A DNA stretch of 64,000 nucleotides from Novosphingobium sp. (GCF_030699305.1 NZ_JAUYNB010000010.1:496001-560000), one strand, 5' to 3'; positions 24,014-34,254 are shown, counted from the stretch's first letter. Made by a program: numbers and translations. The notes: generated by a model not told the origin, from the letters alone.

Positions 24014-25530
24014 GCGGCTACTCCGGCAGTTTGGGGGGCAGCGCACAATTGCGCGACGAGGTCGATGTGCTGCGCGGCGGGGCGGGCCTGCTCGATCGCG
24101 CTGCCTTCCAGCAGGGCCATGAATTCGCGCAGTTTGTCTTGCCCCATGGCATCGGCGGCAGCGTTCCAGCTTTCGGGCAGCACGCCTTGCCCCACCAGCA
24201 CCTGGAACCAGCCCACTTCGGTGAACAGTTCCTCGTGATGGTGGTGGATGAAGCCGCCGCTGCGGAACTGTTCGATCCGTGCGGCCAGACTGTCGGGGAT
24301 CTGCATCGCGCGGCAGTGGTCCCAGAACGGTTCACCGACCCGGCCATTGGCCTTGTAATGCAGGATCAGGAAATCGCGGATGCTGGCGAATTCGAAATCG
24401 GCCTGCCGGTTGAATTCATCGACCAGCGCGGGCGCGACCGGGCCGCGCGGCAGCATCCGCAGGAAGCGGGCGATGGTCGACTGGATCAGGTGGATGCTGG
24501 TCGATTCCAGCGGCTCCATGAACCCGCTGGACAGGCCGACGGCCAGACAATTGCGGTGCCACAGCTTGCTGCGCTTGCCGGTGACGAAGCGTAGCGGCTT
24601 CGGATCGGCCAGCGGCGCGGCGTCCAGATTGGCCAGCAGCGTGGCAGCGGCTTCGTCGTCGCTCATGAACTGGCTGCAATAGACCATGCCATTGCCGATC
24701 CGGTGTTGCAGCGGAATGCGCCACTGCCACCCGGCGGTGCGCGCAATGGAGCGGGTGAAGGGCGTGAAATCGCCCCCGGCCTCGCACGGCACGGCCATCG
24801 CCCGGTCGCACGGCAGCCAGTGCGACCAGTCTTCATAACCGGTCTGCAATTCCTGTTCGATCAACAGCCCGCGAAAGCCGGAACAGTCGAGGAAAAAGTC
24901 ACCGGGCAGGCGCTGCCCGGCCTCGGTCTTGACGGCGGCGATATCGCCGCTGGTCCCGTCGCGCTCGACTTGCGTGATCCGCCCCTCGATCCGCGTCACG
25001 CCCAGCCCTTCGGCAAAGCGGCGCAGGAACGCGGCATAGCGGCCCGCGTCGAAGTGGTAGGCGTAGGGGACTTCGATCTGGCCATCGCCCTGCGGCCCAT
25101 GCGGCATCCGACCGGTGCGCGCGGCGAGTTCGTTGACGCTGTAGTGCGCCAGCGGCCTGGCAAACCCGGCGGCGTGCGCCCGCGCCCAGTGATCGCGGAA
25201 CGGCACCAGCCCGAACGGTCGGCCGATCTCGCCAAAGGCGTGCATGTAATTCTGACCGGGCGCGAGCCAGCCGTCGAAGGAAATGCCCAGCTTGAACGAG
25301 CCGCTGGTGGCGCGCAGAAAATCGCCCTCGTCAATGCCCAGCGCGGCGTTGAACACGCGGATCGCGGGGATTGTCGCTTCGCCGACGCCGATCGCGCCGA
25401 TTTCTTCGGATTCCACCAGCGTGATGCGATAGGCCGGCGGCGCACACCGGGCGAGCGCCGCTGCGGCCATCCAGCCTGCGGTTCCGCCGCCGATGATGAC
25501 GACGTTATAGGTCTGCTGCTGGGCGGTCAT
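24010..25530 (-). CDS. Tryptophan-halogenase-like flavin-dependent protein in the maltodextrin locus
   Basis: 506 residues. The FAD-binding GGGTAGW is at 14-20, Lys80 in SGSFKLGI matches the catalytic lysine of flavin halogenases, and the WQWRIP signature (WxWxIP) is at 268-273. The halogenating machinery is thus formally intact. In sphingomonads and Caulobacter such genes recur beside TonB receptors for sugars, where a halogenated product is not evident. The start at 25530 gives the expected MTAQQQTYNVVIIGGG. The substrate may be free Trp, a peptide Trp or something else; activity is uncertain although the fold is clear. Confidence 0.88.
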   Translation of the reverse strand: MTAQQQTYNVVIIGGGTAGWMAAAALARCAPPAYRITLVESEEIGAIGVGEATIPAIRVFNAALGIDEGDFLRATSGSFKLGISFDGWLAPGQNYMHAFGEIGRPFGLVPFRDHWARAHAAGFARPLAHYSVNELAARTGRMPHGPQGDGQIEVPYAYHFDAGRYAAFLRRFAEGLGVTRIEGRITQVERDGTSGDIAAVKTEAGQRLPGDFFLDCSGFRGLLIEQELQTGYEDWSHWLPCDRAMAVPCEAGGDFTPFTRSIARTAGWQWRIPLQHRIGNGMVYCSQFMSDDEAAATLLANLDAAPLADPKPLRFVTGKRSKLWHRNCLAVGLSSGFMEPLESTSIHLIQSTIARFLRMLPRGPVAPALVDEFNRQADFEFASIRDFLILHYKANGRVGEPFWDHCRAMQIPDSLAARIEQFRSGGFIHHHHEELFTEVGWFQVLVGQGVLPESWNAAADAMGQDKLREFMALLEGSAIEQARPAAQHIDLVAQLCAAPQTAGVAA

Positions 25531-25642
25531 GCGCACTCCTTTGGGCAAGGGTCGCCCCAATCGGGGCAGGAGGGCAAGCGGGGAATTGGGTAGTTGAGGG
25601 GGCGGGGGCCGGTTTCCCGGACACCCCGCCGCCCGTGGTTCA

Positions 25643-28411
25643 TCAGAACTTGTACGAGAACCCGGCCAGGAACCGGCGGCCATAGCTCTGGTGGTCGATC
25701 ACCTGGCGGACGTCGCCGGGGTTGGTGGTGACGAACGGTTCGTTCGTCAGGTTCTGGCCCTGGATATAGAGCGACAGACCCTGGAGCGCGCTGCCGTCCT
25801 GGAAGTCATAGCCGATCTGCGCGTCGAAGATCGTTTCCGGCGCGGCCCGGCGGCGGACGCGGTTGGCGGCAAAGCCCGAAACTTCACCCACGAAGGTGGA
25901 GCGATACCGCATCGAACCGCGCACGTTGAACCCGCCCTGTTCGAAGAACAGCGTGGCGTTGGCCACCCACTTCGAATAGCCGGGCAGGTCTTCCGCCGGA
26001 GCGCCCGGAGTCGGGGCGATCTTCGTCTTGGTGTAAGACACGCCGCCCGTCAGGCCGAACCCTTCCAGCGCCGGGGTGATCGCGCCGAACGGCAGGGTCC
26101 CGGCCAGTTCCGCACCATAGAGTTCACCGCCCGTGCCGTTGACCGGCCGATTGATGATCGCGGTCGGGCTGACGGCGATCCCGGCGGGCGGCGGAGCCAG
26201 CACCAGCGAGCTGCTGGGCACGGTCACGTCCTGATTGTAGACGTAGCTCTTGAGGTCCTTGTAGAACAGCTGAAGCGCGACATAGCCCTTGCTGCCGAAG
26301 TATTTCTCAACCGTCAGATCGACCGCGTTGGCCCGCCACGGGCGCAGCGCCGGGTTGCCCGAACCACCGGTGATGAATGCGGTTGGCACGCCCGCCACGA
26401 CGGCATAGGTGTAACCGAAGCTCAACGAGTTCTTCATGTCATCCATGCGCGGACGGATGATTTCCCGCGCGGCGGCAAACCGCACCACCAGATCGCTGGG
26501 GAAGCGCAGCGACAGGTTCAGGCTGGGCAGCCAGTCGGTGTAGGTGACGCTGTCGGTCTGGGCGGCGGCCCCGATGTTCGGCGCGCCGTTGGCCAGCGTG
26601 CCGAGGTAAACCGCGCTTGCGCCGGTCGACTTCTGTTCGGTCAGGATCGCCTGCACGCCGATGTTGCCGGTCAGGTCGGCTGAACCCAGCGTGCCCTTCA
26701 GGTTGGCTTGCAGATAAGGCGTGAACAGCCGTTCGCTGATCGAATAGCTTTTCACCACCACGTCGCCATAGGCATTGGGGACCAGCTTGTAGATCCCGCC
26801 GTTGAGCAGCGCGAGCGGATCATAGCTGATCATCGGGCCAAGGCCGAGGTAGGCCAGATTGGTGGTGCCCAGCCGGTATTGCGACGGCACGGCGACGCTG
26901 GTCAGGCCATCGGTGTTGGCGGCCAGCCCCAGGAACGCTTCGTCCGGGGTCAGCGACTTCGACCGGTCGGTGTAGTTCACGCCGAGCTGGAGCGAGGACA
27001 CGAACCCTTCCATGTCCTTCTTCACTTCGGCGCGGGCCTGCCAGATCCGGTCCTTGATCAGGCGGTTGTTGTAGTACCCGTCCTGGCCGTTGAGAATCGT
27101 GGTGCCGTTCGGCGCGATCTGGTTGCCCCCCCAGCCTTGCGGGCTGGTCAGCAGGATCAGGTTGTAATCGCCATAGTTCAGCGTCGGCTTGAACACGGTG
27201 CCGCTGGCGCCGCTGGTGAAGCCGATGGTGTCGGTCGCGCCAACCGCGTTGCGGCCAGTGCCCGAATAGCTCTCCATCGACAGCTCGTTGCGGTCGGTCT
27301 TGGCATACGACAGGTCGAACAGGGCGTTCCAGCCGTCGTCGCCTTCGTACTTGTTGTTCCAGCCGAACGAATAGAGCTTCGCGTGGCGCTGGAAGATGTC
27401 GTTGCGGACCACGCCCTTCACGCCGGTATACGTGCCAGCGGTGACGAACCCGTTGTTGACCTGCGCGCCGCTCAGCTGTGCGGCCGACCAGTACAGCGGC
27501 AGTTCGATCCCGCGCTTGACCTGATCGTCCTTGAAATCGGAATAGAACGCATCGAGCGTGGTTGTGAAGCTGTCAGCCGGCTTCCACTGGAGCGTGCCGT
27601 TCAGGCCGAAGCGGGTCAGGTTGGTCGAGGTGTTGTACGACTTCGACCCGCCGATCACCGCGCCGTTGCCGGTGCCGGGATAGCCCCAGGCGTTGAATTC
27701 CTGGATCTGGTAGGGTTCGTTGACATAGCTGGCGCCCAGCGTGATGCCCACGGTGTCATCGGCGAACTGATCGACATAGATGCCGTTGACGCGGTAGCCG
27801 AATTCCTTCGACCCGGCGTTCAGCTTGCCCAGATCCGCATAAGACCCGCGCGCGCCGACCGAGACGATCCGCTTGCCCGCATCAAGCGGACGGATCGTGC
27901 GCATGTCGACCGTGCCTGACAGGCCCTGACCCACCAGCGAGGCCATCGGCGACTTGTAGACGTTGACCTGGCTGACGACTTCGGACGGATACTGATCGTA
28001 TTCCACCGCGCGGTTGTCACCGGTGGAGGTCTGTTCGCGCCCGTTGAGCAGCGTGGTCGAAAAGTCCGGGGCGAACCCGCGGATCGAGATCGAGTTGGCG
28101 CGGCCCGAAACACGCTGCGCGGTCAGCCCCGGCAGGCGGGCGATCGATTCCGCGATCGAGGCATCGGGCAGCTTGCCGATGTCTTCCGCCGAAATCGATT
28201 CGACCACCTGATCGGCGGTCTTCTTCTTGTTGACGGCGCTTTCCAGCGCGGCGCGGAAACCGGTGACGACGATAGCGCCGTCAGCGTCAGCAGCGGTTTC
28301 CTCAGCCGCTGCATCCTGCGCGAACGCCGCGCCCGGCAGCGCCACGGCGCTGATGGCGATGGCAATGGCGGATACGCCAAGGCCACCAGAAATCTTGGTG
28401 CGAAGTGCCAC
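25643..28411 (-). CDS. TonB-dependent receptor, probable maltodextrin uptake
   Basis: 922 residues from a GTG at 28411 preceded by AGGGAGAG; the ATG at 28495 would add residues before the signal peptide. The signal peptide ends PGAAFAQ, followed by a TonB box-like DGAIVVTG, the plug domain (VVESISAEDIGKLPDASIAESIARLPGL ... ISIRGF ... STTLLNGREQ) and a long barrel ending FLAGFSYKF. It imports a large substrate across the outer membrane with energy from TonB. Gene order and the LacI-type site upstream point to malto-oligosaccharides. Confidence 0.93.
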   Translation of the reverse strand: MALRTKISGGLGVSAIAIAISAVALPGAAFAQDAAAEETAADADGAIVVTGFRAALESAVNKKKTADQVVESISAEDIGKLPDASIAESIARLPGLTAQRVSGRANSISIRGFAPDFSTTLLNGREQTSTGDNRAVEYDQYPSEVVSQVNVYKSPMASLVGQGLSGTVDMRTIRPLDAGKRIVSVGARGSYADLGKLNAGSKEFGYRVNGIYVDQFADDTVGITLGASYVNEPYQIQEFNAWGYPGTGNGAVIGGSKSYNTSTNLTRFGLNGTLQWKPADSFTTTLDAFYSDFKDDQVKRGIELPLYWSAAQLSGAQVNNGFVTAGTYTGVKGVVRNDIFQRHAKLYSFGWNNKYEGDDGWNALFDLSYAKTDRNELSMESYSGTGRNAVGATDTIGFTSGASGTVFKPTLNYGDYNLILLTSPQGWGGNQIAPNGTTILNGQDGYYNNRLIKDRIWQARAEVKKDMEGFVSSLQLGVNYTDRSKSLTPDEAFLGLAANTDGLTSVAVPSQYRLGTTNLAYLGLGPMISYDPLALLNGGIYKLVPNAYGDVVVKSYSISERLFTPYLQANLKGTLGSADLTGNIGVQAILTEQKSTGASAVYLGTLANGAPNIGAAAQTDSVTYTDWLPSLNLSLRFPSDLVVRFAAAREIIRPRMDDMKNSLSFGYTYAVVAGVPTAFITGGSGNPALRPWRANAVDLTVEKYFGSKGYVALQLFYKDLKSYVYNQDVTVPSSSLVLAPPPAGIAVSPTAIINRPVNGTGGELYGAELAGTLPFGAITPALEGFGLTGGVSYTKTKIAPTPGAPAEDLPGYSKWVANATLFFEQGGFNVRGSMRYRSTFVGEVSGFAANRVRRRAAPETIFDAQIGYDFQDGSALQGLSLYIQGQNLTNEPFVTTNPGDVRQVIDHQSYGRRFLAGFSYKF

Positions 28412-28544
28412 GATCACTCTCCCTAAACCCGCCGGAATTGCAAAGGCCCGGCGGCAAACCCCCTTGGGGCAGGCGGAGTCCAGTCCCGGTCTCACCTGCT
28501 TGGGAGTGGGCCAATACGGCGGGCAGGGGGCTGGCAGGAAGATG

Positions 28545-28557
28545 GCATACGTATACG
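28545..28557. promoter_or_regulatory. LacI-type operator half-pair, site A (minus-strand CGTATACGTATGC)
   Basis: Read on the minus strand the site is CGTAT-A-CGTATGC. It lies between the LacI gene and the receptor gene, about 134 bp before the receptor start. It matches the site at 29919-29931 in 12 of 13 positions. Confidence 0.6.
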
Positions 28558-28627
28558 CATATTATGCAAGGGGGGCGGATGTGACGGCAAAGCCGCGGTT
28601 TGTATGCGGTGCGTAGTATTTACGGAC

Positions 28628-29662
28628 CTACCGGCAACTGCTTTTCCGCACGATCAACCGCGCGGGAATGGTGCGGTTGCTGACCGGCCGGTCCTCGATC
28701 TGCGCCAGCAGCGTTTCGACCAGCAATTCACCGGCCCCTTTCAGATCCTGCGACAGCGTGGTGAGCGGCGGGTTGGTCATGCTGGCGCCGGGCTGGTCAT
28801 CGAAGCCGACAATTGCGATGTCGTCGGGCACGGTGCGCCCCGCCGTTGTCAAGGCGCGCAGGGCGCCGATGGCGATCAGGTCGCTGGCGGCGAAGATCGC
28901 ATCGAACGCCGCCCCGCTGGCGAGCAGCTGCTCCGCCGCACGCTGGCCGGCATCCTCATAGCTGATCGCATTGATCTGCAGGGCCGGATCGGCGGCTATC
29001 CCCGCTTCTGTCAGCACATCGCACAGCCCGCGATAGCGGTCGGCGAATTCGGGGTAGTGATCGTCCGCCTGCCCCAGAAACGCGATTCTGCGGCGGCCTT
29101 GCGCGATCAGGTGCTCCCCGGCCAGCCGTCCCGCGCCGACGTTGTCCGAACCGACCGTCGCGCCGATGTTGTCAGCGCGGACCGATCCCCAGCGGACGAA
29201 ATGGGTTTCGTGGCCGACCAGTTCAGTCAGCCGCTTTTCATACAGCGTGTAATCGCCATACCCCAGCAGGATCAGCCCGTCGGCGCGGTGGCTGTCCTGA
29301 TAGCGGACGTGCCAGTCGTCCTCCATTTTCTGGAACGAAATCAACAGGTCCAGCCCGCGATTGGCGCAGCTGCGGGTGATCGATCCCAGCATCGCCAGGA
29401 AGAACGGGTTGATCTTGGATTCGTCGGGCGTCTGCTCCTCGAAAAACAGCAGCGCGATGGTGTTGGAGCGCTGCGAGCGCAGCGAGGACGCGTTCTTGTC
29501 GACCGAATAGTTCAGTTCGCGGGCAATCGCCTCGATCCGCTCACGCGTCGCCAGACTGACCGAGCGCGACCCGCGCAAGGCGCGGCTGACGGTGGGCTGT
29601 GACACGCCCGCCAGATAGGCGATATCGAAACTCGTCGGCTTGCTCGACGGCTTGCGGCCCAT
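28628..29662 (-). CDS. LacI family transcriptional repressor
   Basis: 344 residues. The N-terminal HTH is [42 protein letters not shown] with hinge helix SSLRSQRSN, followed by a periplasmic-binding-protein-like sugar sensor domain (IALLFFEEQ ... [12 protein letters not shown] ... [18 protein letters not shown]). It should bind the CGTATWCGTATGC sites on both sides of its own gene and release on binding a sugar such as maltose. GGGAGGGCGC precedes the start. It is divergent from the transporter and co-directional with the receptor operon. Confidence 0.93.
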   Translation of the reverse strand: MGRKPSSKPTSFDIAYLAGVSQPTVSRALRGSRSVSLATRERIEAIARELNYSVDKNASSLRSQRSNTIALLFFEEQTPDESKINPFFLAMLGSITRSCANRGLDLLISFQKMEDDWHVRYQDSHRADGLILLGYGDYTLYEKRLTELVGHETHFVRWGSVRADNIGATVGSDNVGAGRLAGEHLIAQGRRRIAFLGQADDHYPEFADRYRGLCDVLTEAGIAADPALQINAISYEDAGQRAAEQLLASGAAFDAIFAASDLIAIGALRALTTAGRTVPDDIAIVGFDDQPGASMTNPPLTTLSQDLKGAGELLVETLLAQIEDRPVSNRTIPARLIVRKSSCR

Positions 29663-29770
29663 GCGCCCTCCCTGCCCCGATGGCGCCGTTCCGCCTGCAG
29701 GACCGGGCGCAGACTAGGCGTGCGCCGGGCTGGCGGCAAGTGCGGGTTTTGGACGCCATTTGCTGGGTGC

Positions 29771-29903
29771 GGACAGGCCATCCGGCCTGTCCTTGCGGCA
29801 CCAGCCCGCTCCCCCACCCGGCCACCCACGGAAGTGTATCCTGAATGGGTGGCCGGGTGGGGGAGCGGGCTGGTGCCGCAAGCTATTCGCGGAGGCGAAT
29901 AGC
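29771..29903. repeat. Three consecutive hairpins with a 37-bp perfect inverted repeat
   Basis: Hairpin 1 has 9-bp arms (29771-29779/29784-29792). The central element has perfect 37-bp arms (29792-29828/29846-29882) with a 17-bp spacer. Hairpin 3 has 9-bp arms (29882-29890/29895-29903). Together they fill the divergent lacI-transporter region upstream of site B. No coding content is seen. It may be a REP-type or small non-autonomous element. Confidence 0.85.
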
Positions 29904-29918
29904 GCACCCCAACAAGAA

Positions 29919-29931
29919 CGTATTCGTATGC
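29919..29931. promoter_or_regulatory. LacI-type operator, site B (CGTATTCGTATGC)
   Basis: Shares CGTAT-W-CGTATGC with site A and lies 65 bp before the transporter start codon. The pair brackets the repressor gene, as expected for autoregulation and control of both arms of the locus. Confidence 0.6.
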
Positions 29932-29995
29932 GTGTTGTCCCCCGGCTCCCGCCGTGTAACGCAGGGGACATAATTTCAGGGATCGAGGGCAAGGC

Positions 29996-31483
29996 ATGGA
30001 AAAGCCGCGGCAGGGCTGGGCAGGGCTGTTCAACATCAGTTTCGGGTTCTTCGGCATCCAGATCGGGTTTGCGCTGCAAAACGCGAACATGAGCCGGGTG
30101 TTCCAGTCGCTGGGGTCCAGCCTGGACGATCTGCCCGCGCTGTGGATCGCCGCGCCGCTGACCGGCCTGCTGGTGCAGCCGATAGTCGGGCACTTGTCGG
30201 ACCGGACGTGGCTGGGGCGGCTGGGGCGGCGGCGGCCGTATTTCCTGTTGGGGGCGGTGCTCGCGGCGCTGTCGTTGTTCGCGATGCCGCAAAGCGATGC
30301 GCTGCTGATCGCGGCGGTGCTGCTGTGGGTGCTGGACGCCAGCCTCAACATCTCGATGGAGCCGTTCCGCGCCTTCGTGGGCGATATGCTGCGCAAGGAC
30401 CAGCACACCGCCGGTTACGCGGTGCAGACCGCGTTCATAGGCGCGGGTGCGGTGGTGGGATCGCTGTTTCCCTATTTGCTCGATCACTTTGGCGTCTCGA
30501 ACGCGGCGGTGGCGGGCGGCATTCCCGATACGGTGCGCTACAGTTTCTGGGCGGGCGGCGCGGCGCTGTTCGCCGCCGTGCTGTGGACCGTGCTGACCAC
30601 GCGCGAATATTCGCCGGAGGAACTGCGCGGCTTTGGCGATGAGGCGGCCCCCGCCGATTCCGGCGCGTCGCTTGCCGCCCGCACCAGCGCCGCCCCGTTC
30701 TGGTGGATCGCGGCGGGCGGTCTGCTGGCGCTGGTGACCGAGGAATTCGCGCTGGAAAAGGAAGTCTATCTGCTGGCGCTGCTGCTGATCGGCTACGGCC
30801 TGATCAGCCACATCGCGATCCGGCTTGCCCGTGCTGGTAAAGGCGCGAATATGCTTTCCAGCATCGTTGGCGACTTTTCCGGGATGCCGGAGCTGATGAA
30901 GCGGCTGGCACTGGTGCAGTTCTTCAGCTGGTCGGCGCTGTTCATCATGTGGATCAACACGACCCCGGTGGTGGCGCAGAACTTCTTCGGTTCGGCCGAT
31001 CCCGCCAGCGCCGCCTATCAGGAAGGCGGCAACTGGGTGGGGGTGCTGTTCTCGGTCTATAATGGCGTTGCAGCCATCGCCGCGCTGACCCTGCTGCCGT
31101 GGCTGTCCCGCCGGATCGGCAAGGCAAAAACCCACGTTACCTGCCTGCTGGCGGGCGCGGTTGGCTATGCCAGCTTCTTCGTGCTGACCGACCCGGCACA
31201 CCTGCTGTTCGCGGAAATCGGCGTCGGCATCGCCTGGGCCTCGATCCTCGCCATGCCCTACGCGATCCTGGCGAGCAGCCTGCCGCAGGCGAAGCTGGGC
31301 ATCTACATGGGGCTGTTCAACGTGTTCGTGGTGGTCCCGCAACTGCTGGTGGCGACCGTGATGGGTTCGATCATGAAGGCGTTCTTCCCCGACCAGCCGA
31401 TCTGGACGATGGCTTTTGCCGCCGGAACGCTGGTGCTGGCGGCGGCGGCGATGCTGCGGGTGAAGGTGCCGGACGAGGGGTGA
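29996..31483 (+). CDS. MFS sugar transporter, SLC45/SUT-like (maltose or sucrose type)
   Basis: 495 residues with about 12 predicted membrane helices. The N-terminus [25 protein letters not shown] and the loop [23 protein letters not shown] (RxGRRRP motif) identify the sugar-cation symporter branch close to plant sucrose transporters and bacterial maltose carriers. A central cytoplasmic loop lies around residues 205-235. It would carry the sugar released in the periplasm across the inner membrane. It is divergent from lacI, with operator site B upstream. Confidence 0.92.
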   Translation: MEKPRQGWAGLFNISFGFFGIQIGFALQNANMSRVFQSLGSSLDDLPALWIAAPLTGLLVQPIVGHLSDRTWLGRLGRRRPYFLLGAVLAALSLFAMPQSDALLIAAVLLWVLDASLNISMEPFRAFVGDMLRKDQHTAGYAVQTAFIGAGAVVGSLFPYLLDHFGVSNAAVAGGIPDTVRYSFWAGGAALFAAVLWTVLTTREYSPEELRGFGDEAAPADSGASLAARTSAAPFWWIAAGGLLALVTEEFALEKEVYLLALLLIGYGLISHIAIRLARAGKGANMLSSIVGDFSGMPELMKRLALVQFFSWSALFIMWINTTPVVAQNFFGSADPASAAYQEGGNWVGVLFSVYNGVAAIAALTLLPWLSRRIGKAKTHVTCLLAGAVGYASFFVLTDPAHLLFAEIGVGIAWASILAMPYAILASSLPQAKLGIYMGLFNVFVVVPQLLVATVMGSIMKAFFPDQPIWTMAFAAGTLVLAAAAMLRVKVPDEG

Positions 31484-31554
31484 GGGTTGGTCTGGGCGTA
31501 ACTTCGCGTTGCACCAGGATTTAATAATCAGGCGACTCTGACATATGTCGTCCC

Positions 31555-31647
31555 CCCGGGCTTGACCCGGGGTCCCGCTACCTTCCGCGCCGTGGCGGCT
31601 CTGGACGGGGTTGCGAAAGAACAGCGGGATCCCGGGTCAAGCCCGGG
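31555..31647. repeat. REP-like inverted repeat, 25-bp arms
   Basis: Arms 31555-31579 and 31623-31647 pair at 24 of 25 positions (a CCCGGGCTTGACCCGGG core) across 43 bp. It lies 70 bp after the transporter gene and marks the edge of an atypical low-G+C stretch. Confidence 0.8.
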
Positions 31648-31763
31648 ATGACGGGAAGGTGGGGTGCGGCTTTGCGCTCTGTTTATTCTGGAAGCCGCCG
31701 TTCCGGATACGACAGCGAATCGGACTCTAAGCGCAAATCAAAAGCGAAGACGATTGCTGCCGC

Positions 31764-32222
31764 ATGTCGCGAGGTTTATTGGCCATTGAGATGGTCAGGA
31801 ATGCACTAGGATATGCCTCGCTCTTCCGTGCGCTCTACTTCGCGAAGAGGTCTAACGCCCGGAGGGCGAGGGCAGAGTTCCAGACTGCCTTGGCGCGATT
31901 GCGAACAGCTCCCGATTTCGCCGATGCGTTTGATGCTCGTATTTCGATGTTGGAAGGGTTTGGCGATGAAGCACGCCGTAAGCTCCAGAGATCTATGGAG
32001 AAGCTCCAACCGAGGCTCGATGTGAATGGTCGATATATCACCCTCTACTGTCAGCACTTCCTCGATCTTTACGAGCGTAGCAGTCAAGCAAGAGTCAGCA
32101 AATCGGAAGCTAGTTCACTCTCGCCGAGCGGTTATCTTGTCCATTTCCTGCCCTTCTTCGCTGACGAATCCATTTCGCGGATCATCAATGAGAAAGGCGC
32201 TAAACTCGATCTGAAATCGTAA
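31764..32222 (+). CDS. Hypothetical protein in a low-G+C patch, doubtful
   Basis: 152 residues, no recognised domain. The N-terminal half (YASLFRALYFAKRSNARRARAEF, FADAFDARISMLEGFGDEARRKLQRSMEKL) looks helical and could form TPR-like pairs. Codon choice (AGG, AGA, CGA, TTT, GAT) and base composition differ from the neighbours, and REP elements flank the gene on both sides. There is no convincing Shine-Dalgarno sequence. It may be a recently acquired gene, a remnant, or spurious; the overlapping frame at 31813 is weaker. Confidence 0.4.
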   Translation: MSRGLLAIEMVRNALGYASLFRALYFAKRSNARRARAEFQTALARLRTAPDFADAFDARISMLEGFGDEARRKLQRSMEKLQPRLDVNGRYITLYCQHFLDLYERSSQARVSKSEASSLSPSGYLVHFLPFFADESISRIINEKGAKLDLKS

Positions 32223-32418
32223 TGCCTCGTGTGCCGCTAATCTACGCTGTCGACCTCATCAGCCTTCCAGCATATTGTCAGAAAACCACTCAAGCTACTC
32301 CGTCCGGGCGCCTAGCTTGACCTGCTGAAAGCAGACCATGCCGCCAAGCCCGTGAGACTCACCCCGGGCCAAACCCAGCCAACCGGATCGCCAATGTCAG
32401 GTATAATCTCACTATAAC

Positions 32419-32518
32419 CCGTCCGTCCTGAGCTTGTCGAAGGACTGTCCTTTTCTTCGTGCCACGCTCTGGATGCATGGAGGGAAAATCAGTCCTTCGA
32501 CAAGCTCAGGACGGACGG
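32419..32518. repeat. REP-like inverted repeat, unit GTCCTGAGCTTGTCGAAGGAC
   Basis: Perfect 29-bp arms (32419-32447/32490-32518), each containing GTCCT-GAGCTTGTCGA-AGGAC, a short hairpin. It occupies most of the 353-bp gap 32223-32575, in which I see no gene. Related copies lie at 34366-34461. Confidence 0.85.
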
Positions 32519-32575
32519 AGGTTGGTTGAGGGGTTGCAGTGCCTGACAAATCGGCAAGTCATGCGCCCCTGCGGC

Positions 32576-33133
32576 CTAACCCTCGCCCCGCTCCGCCGGA
32601 TCCTCATGCAGCCACGCCGCGTGGCGGGGGGCGCGTTTGGTGGCGGCCCATTCGTTGAGCATGACGGGGGCCAGCGCGCGCAGTTCGGCGTACTGGTCGG
32701 GCGTGCCGATGTTGCAGGCCAGTTCCAGCCGGTGGCCGCTCGGATCGAAGAAATAGATCGAGCGGAAGATGCCGTGATAGGTCGGCCCCAGTACTTCGAT
32801 CCCCTGCGCCTCAAGGTGGGCCTTGGCGGCGAGCAGGGCGTTCAGGTCTTCGACCTCGAACGCCAGGTGCTGGACCCATTCAGGGGTGTTGGCATCGCGG
32901 CCCATTTCGGGCTGCTCCGGCAATTCGAAGAACGCCAGCACGTTGCCGCCGCCGCAATCGAGGAACACGTGCATGTAGGGATCATAGGCCCCGGTGGAGG
33001 GCACGTGATCCTCGGCAAAGGCGGTGGTGTAGGTCATCCCCAGCACGCGGGAATACCATTCGACCGTCTCTTTGGCGTCGCGGCAGCGATAGGCGACGTG
33101 GTGGATGCGCTTGAGCGCGGGGGGCGGGCTCAC
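32576..33133 (-). CDS. VOC family (glyoxalase/extradiol-like) protein next to HPPD
   Basis: 185 residues with two betaalphabetabetabeta units. [10 protein letters not shown] near the N-terminus gives a metal-ligand His, [14 protein letters not shown] the second, and [15 protein letters not shown] a Glu ligand, so a metal site is likely intact. The start ATG overlaps the HPPD stop codon (ATGA), which ties it to tyrosine degradation. It could be a dioxygenase or isomerase on a homogentisate-type intermediate. No hmgA or maiA gene is present in the window. Confidence 0.87.
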   Translation of the reverse strand: MSPPPALKRIHHVAYRCRDAKETVEWYSRVLGMTYTTAFAEDHVPSTGAYDPYMHVFLDCGGGNVLAFFELPEQPEMGRDANTPEWVQHLAFEVEDLNALLAAKAHLEAQGIEVLGPTYHGIFRSIYFFDPSGHRLELACNIGTPDQYAELRALAPVMLNEWAATKRAPRHAAWLHEDPAERGEG

Positions 33134-34230
33134 TGACCGGCTCCTTCGACTTGCAGCGCGCCGCGCCGCAGCTGGTCGCGCTCCATGCTTTCGAACAGCG
33201 CGGTGAAGTTGCCTTCGCCGAACCCTTCATCCTTCTTGCGCTGGATGAATTCGAAGAACACCGGGCCGATCTGCGTTTCGGAGAAGATTTGCAGCAGCAG
33301 GCGCGGATCGCCCGCCGTGGTGGAGCCATCCAACAGGATGCCGCGCCGCTGCAATTCGTCCACCGGCTCGCCGTGGCCGGGCAGGCGTTCTTCCAGCATC
33401 TCGTAATAGGTTGCGGGCGGGGCGGTCATGAACGGTGTGCCGAGCGCTTTCAGCTGGTCCCAGGTGCCGATCAGGTCGTCACAGCTGAACGCGATGTGCT
33501 GGATACCCTCGCCGTTGTAGGCGCGCAGGAATTCGTCGATCTGGCCGCCGCCGGCCTTGCCCTCTTCGTTGAGCGGGATGCGGATCTTGCCGTCCGGGGC
33601 GGTCATCGCCTTGCTGGTGAGGCCGGTATATTCGCCCTTGATGTCGAAATAGCGGATTTCGCGGAAACCGGCGATCCGTTCATAGAACGCCGCCCAGTGC
33701 GCCATACGCCCGCCATAGACGTTGTGCGTCAGGTGATCGATCGTGTGCAGCCCGGTGCCGACCGGATGGCGATCGACGCCGGGGAGCCAGACGAAGTCGA
33801 TGTCATAGATCGACAGGTCGCCGTGTTCCTGCCCTTGGTAGCGGTCGATCAGGTAGATGATCGATCCGCCGATGCCCCGGATCGCGGGCAGGCGCAGTTC
33901 CATCACCCCGGTGCGGCTTTCCACTGGCTCGGCCCCGCGTTCGATCGCTTGCGCATAGGCCTTGGCCGCATCGCGCACGCGCCAGCCCATCCCGCAGGCG
34001 GACGGCCCGTGTTCCTGCGCGAAATAGGCTGCCGGGCTGCGCGGTTCATAGTTCGCGATCAGGTTGATCCCGCCCTGCCGCCACAGCTGCACGTTCTTGG
34101 ACCGGTGGTTGGCGACATGGGTAAAGCCCATCGCGGCGAACACCGGTTCGAGCAGGCCCGGTTCGGGGGCGGAAAACTCCACGAACTCGAAGCCGTCCAG
34201 GCCCAGCGGGTTGTCGAACAGGTCAGCCAT
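33130..34230 (-). CDS. hpd: 4-hydroxyphenylpyruvate dioxygenase
   Basis: 366 residues, the usual length. The iron ligands are His166 ([12 protein letters not shown]), His245 ([12 protein letters not shown]) and Glu327 (VFFEFIQRK), the last within the C-terminal FFEFIQRK signature of HPPD. It converts 4-hydroxyphenylpyruvate to homogentisate in tyrosine catabolism, in the cytoplasm, using Fe(II) and O2. It is the first gene of a two-gene operon with the VOC protein. A dyad at 34255-34276 lies directly upstream. Confidence 0.96.
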   Translation of the reverse strand: MADLFDNPLGLDGFEFVEFSAPEPGLLEPVFAAMGFTHVANHRSKNVQLWRQGGINLIANYEPRSPAAYFAQEHGPSACGMGWRVRDAAKAYAQAIERGAEPVESRTGVMELRLPAIRGIGGSIIYLIDRYQGQEHGDLSIYDIDFVWLPGVDRHPVGTGLHTIDHLTHNVYGGRMAHWAAFYERIAGFREIRYFDIKGEYTGLTSKAMTAPDGKIRIPLNEEGKAGGGQIDEFLRAYNGEGIQHIAFSCDDLIGTWDQLKALGTPFMTAPPATYYEMLEERLPGHGEPVDELQRRGILLDGSTTAGDPRLLLQIFSETQIGPVFFEFIQRKKDEGFGEGNFTALFESMERDQLRRGALQVEGAGQ

Positions 34231-34254
34231 CGGGGGTATGCTCCGCGTGATAAA

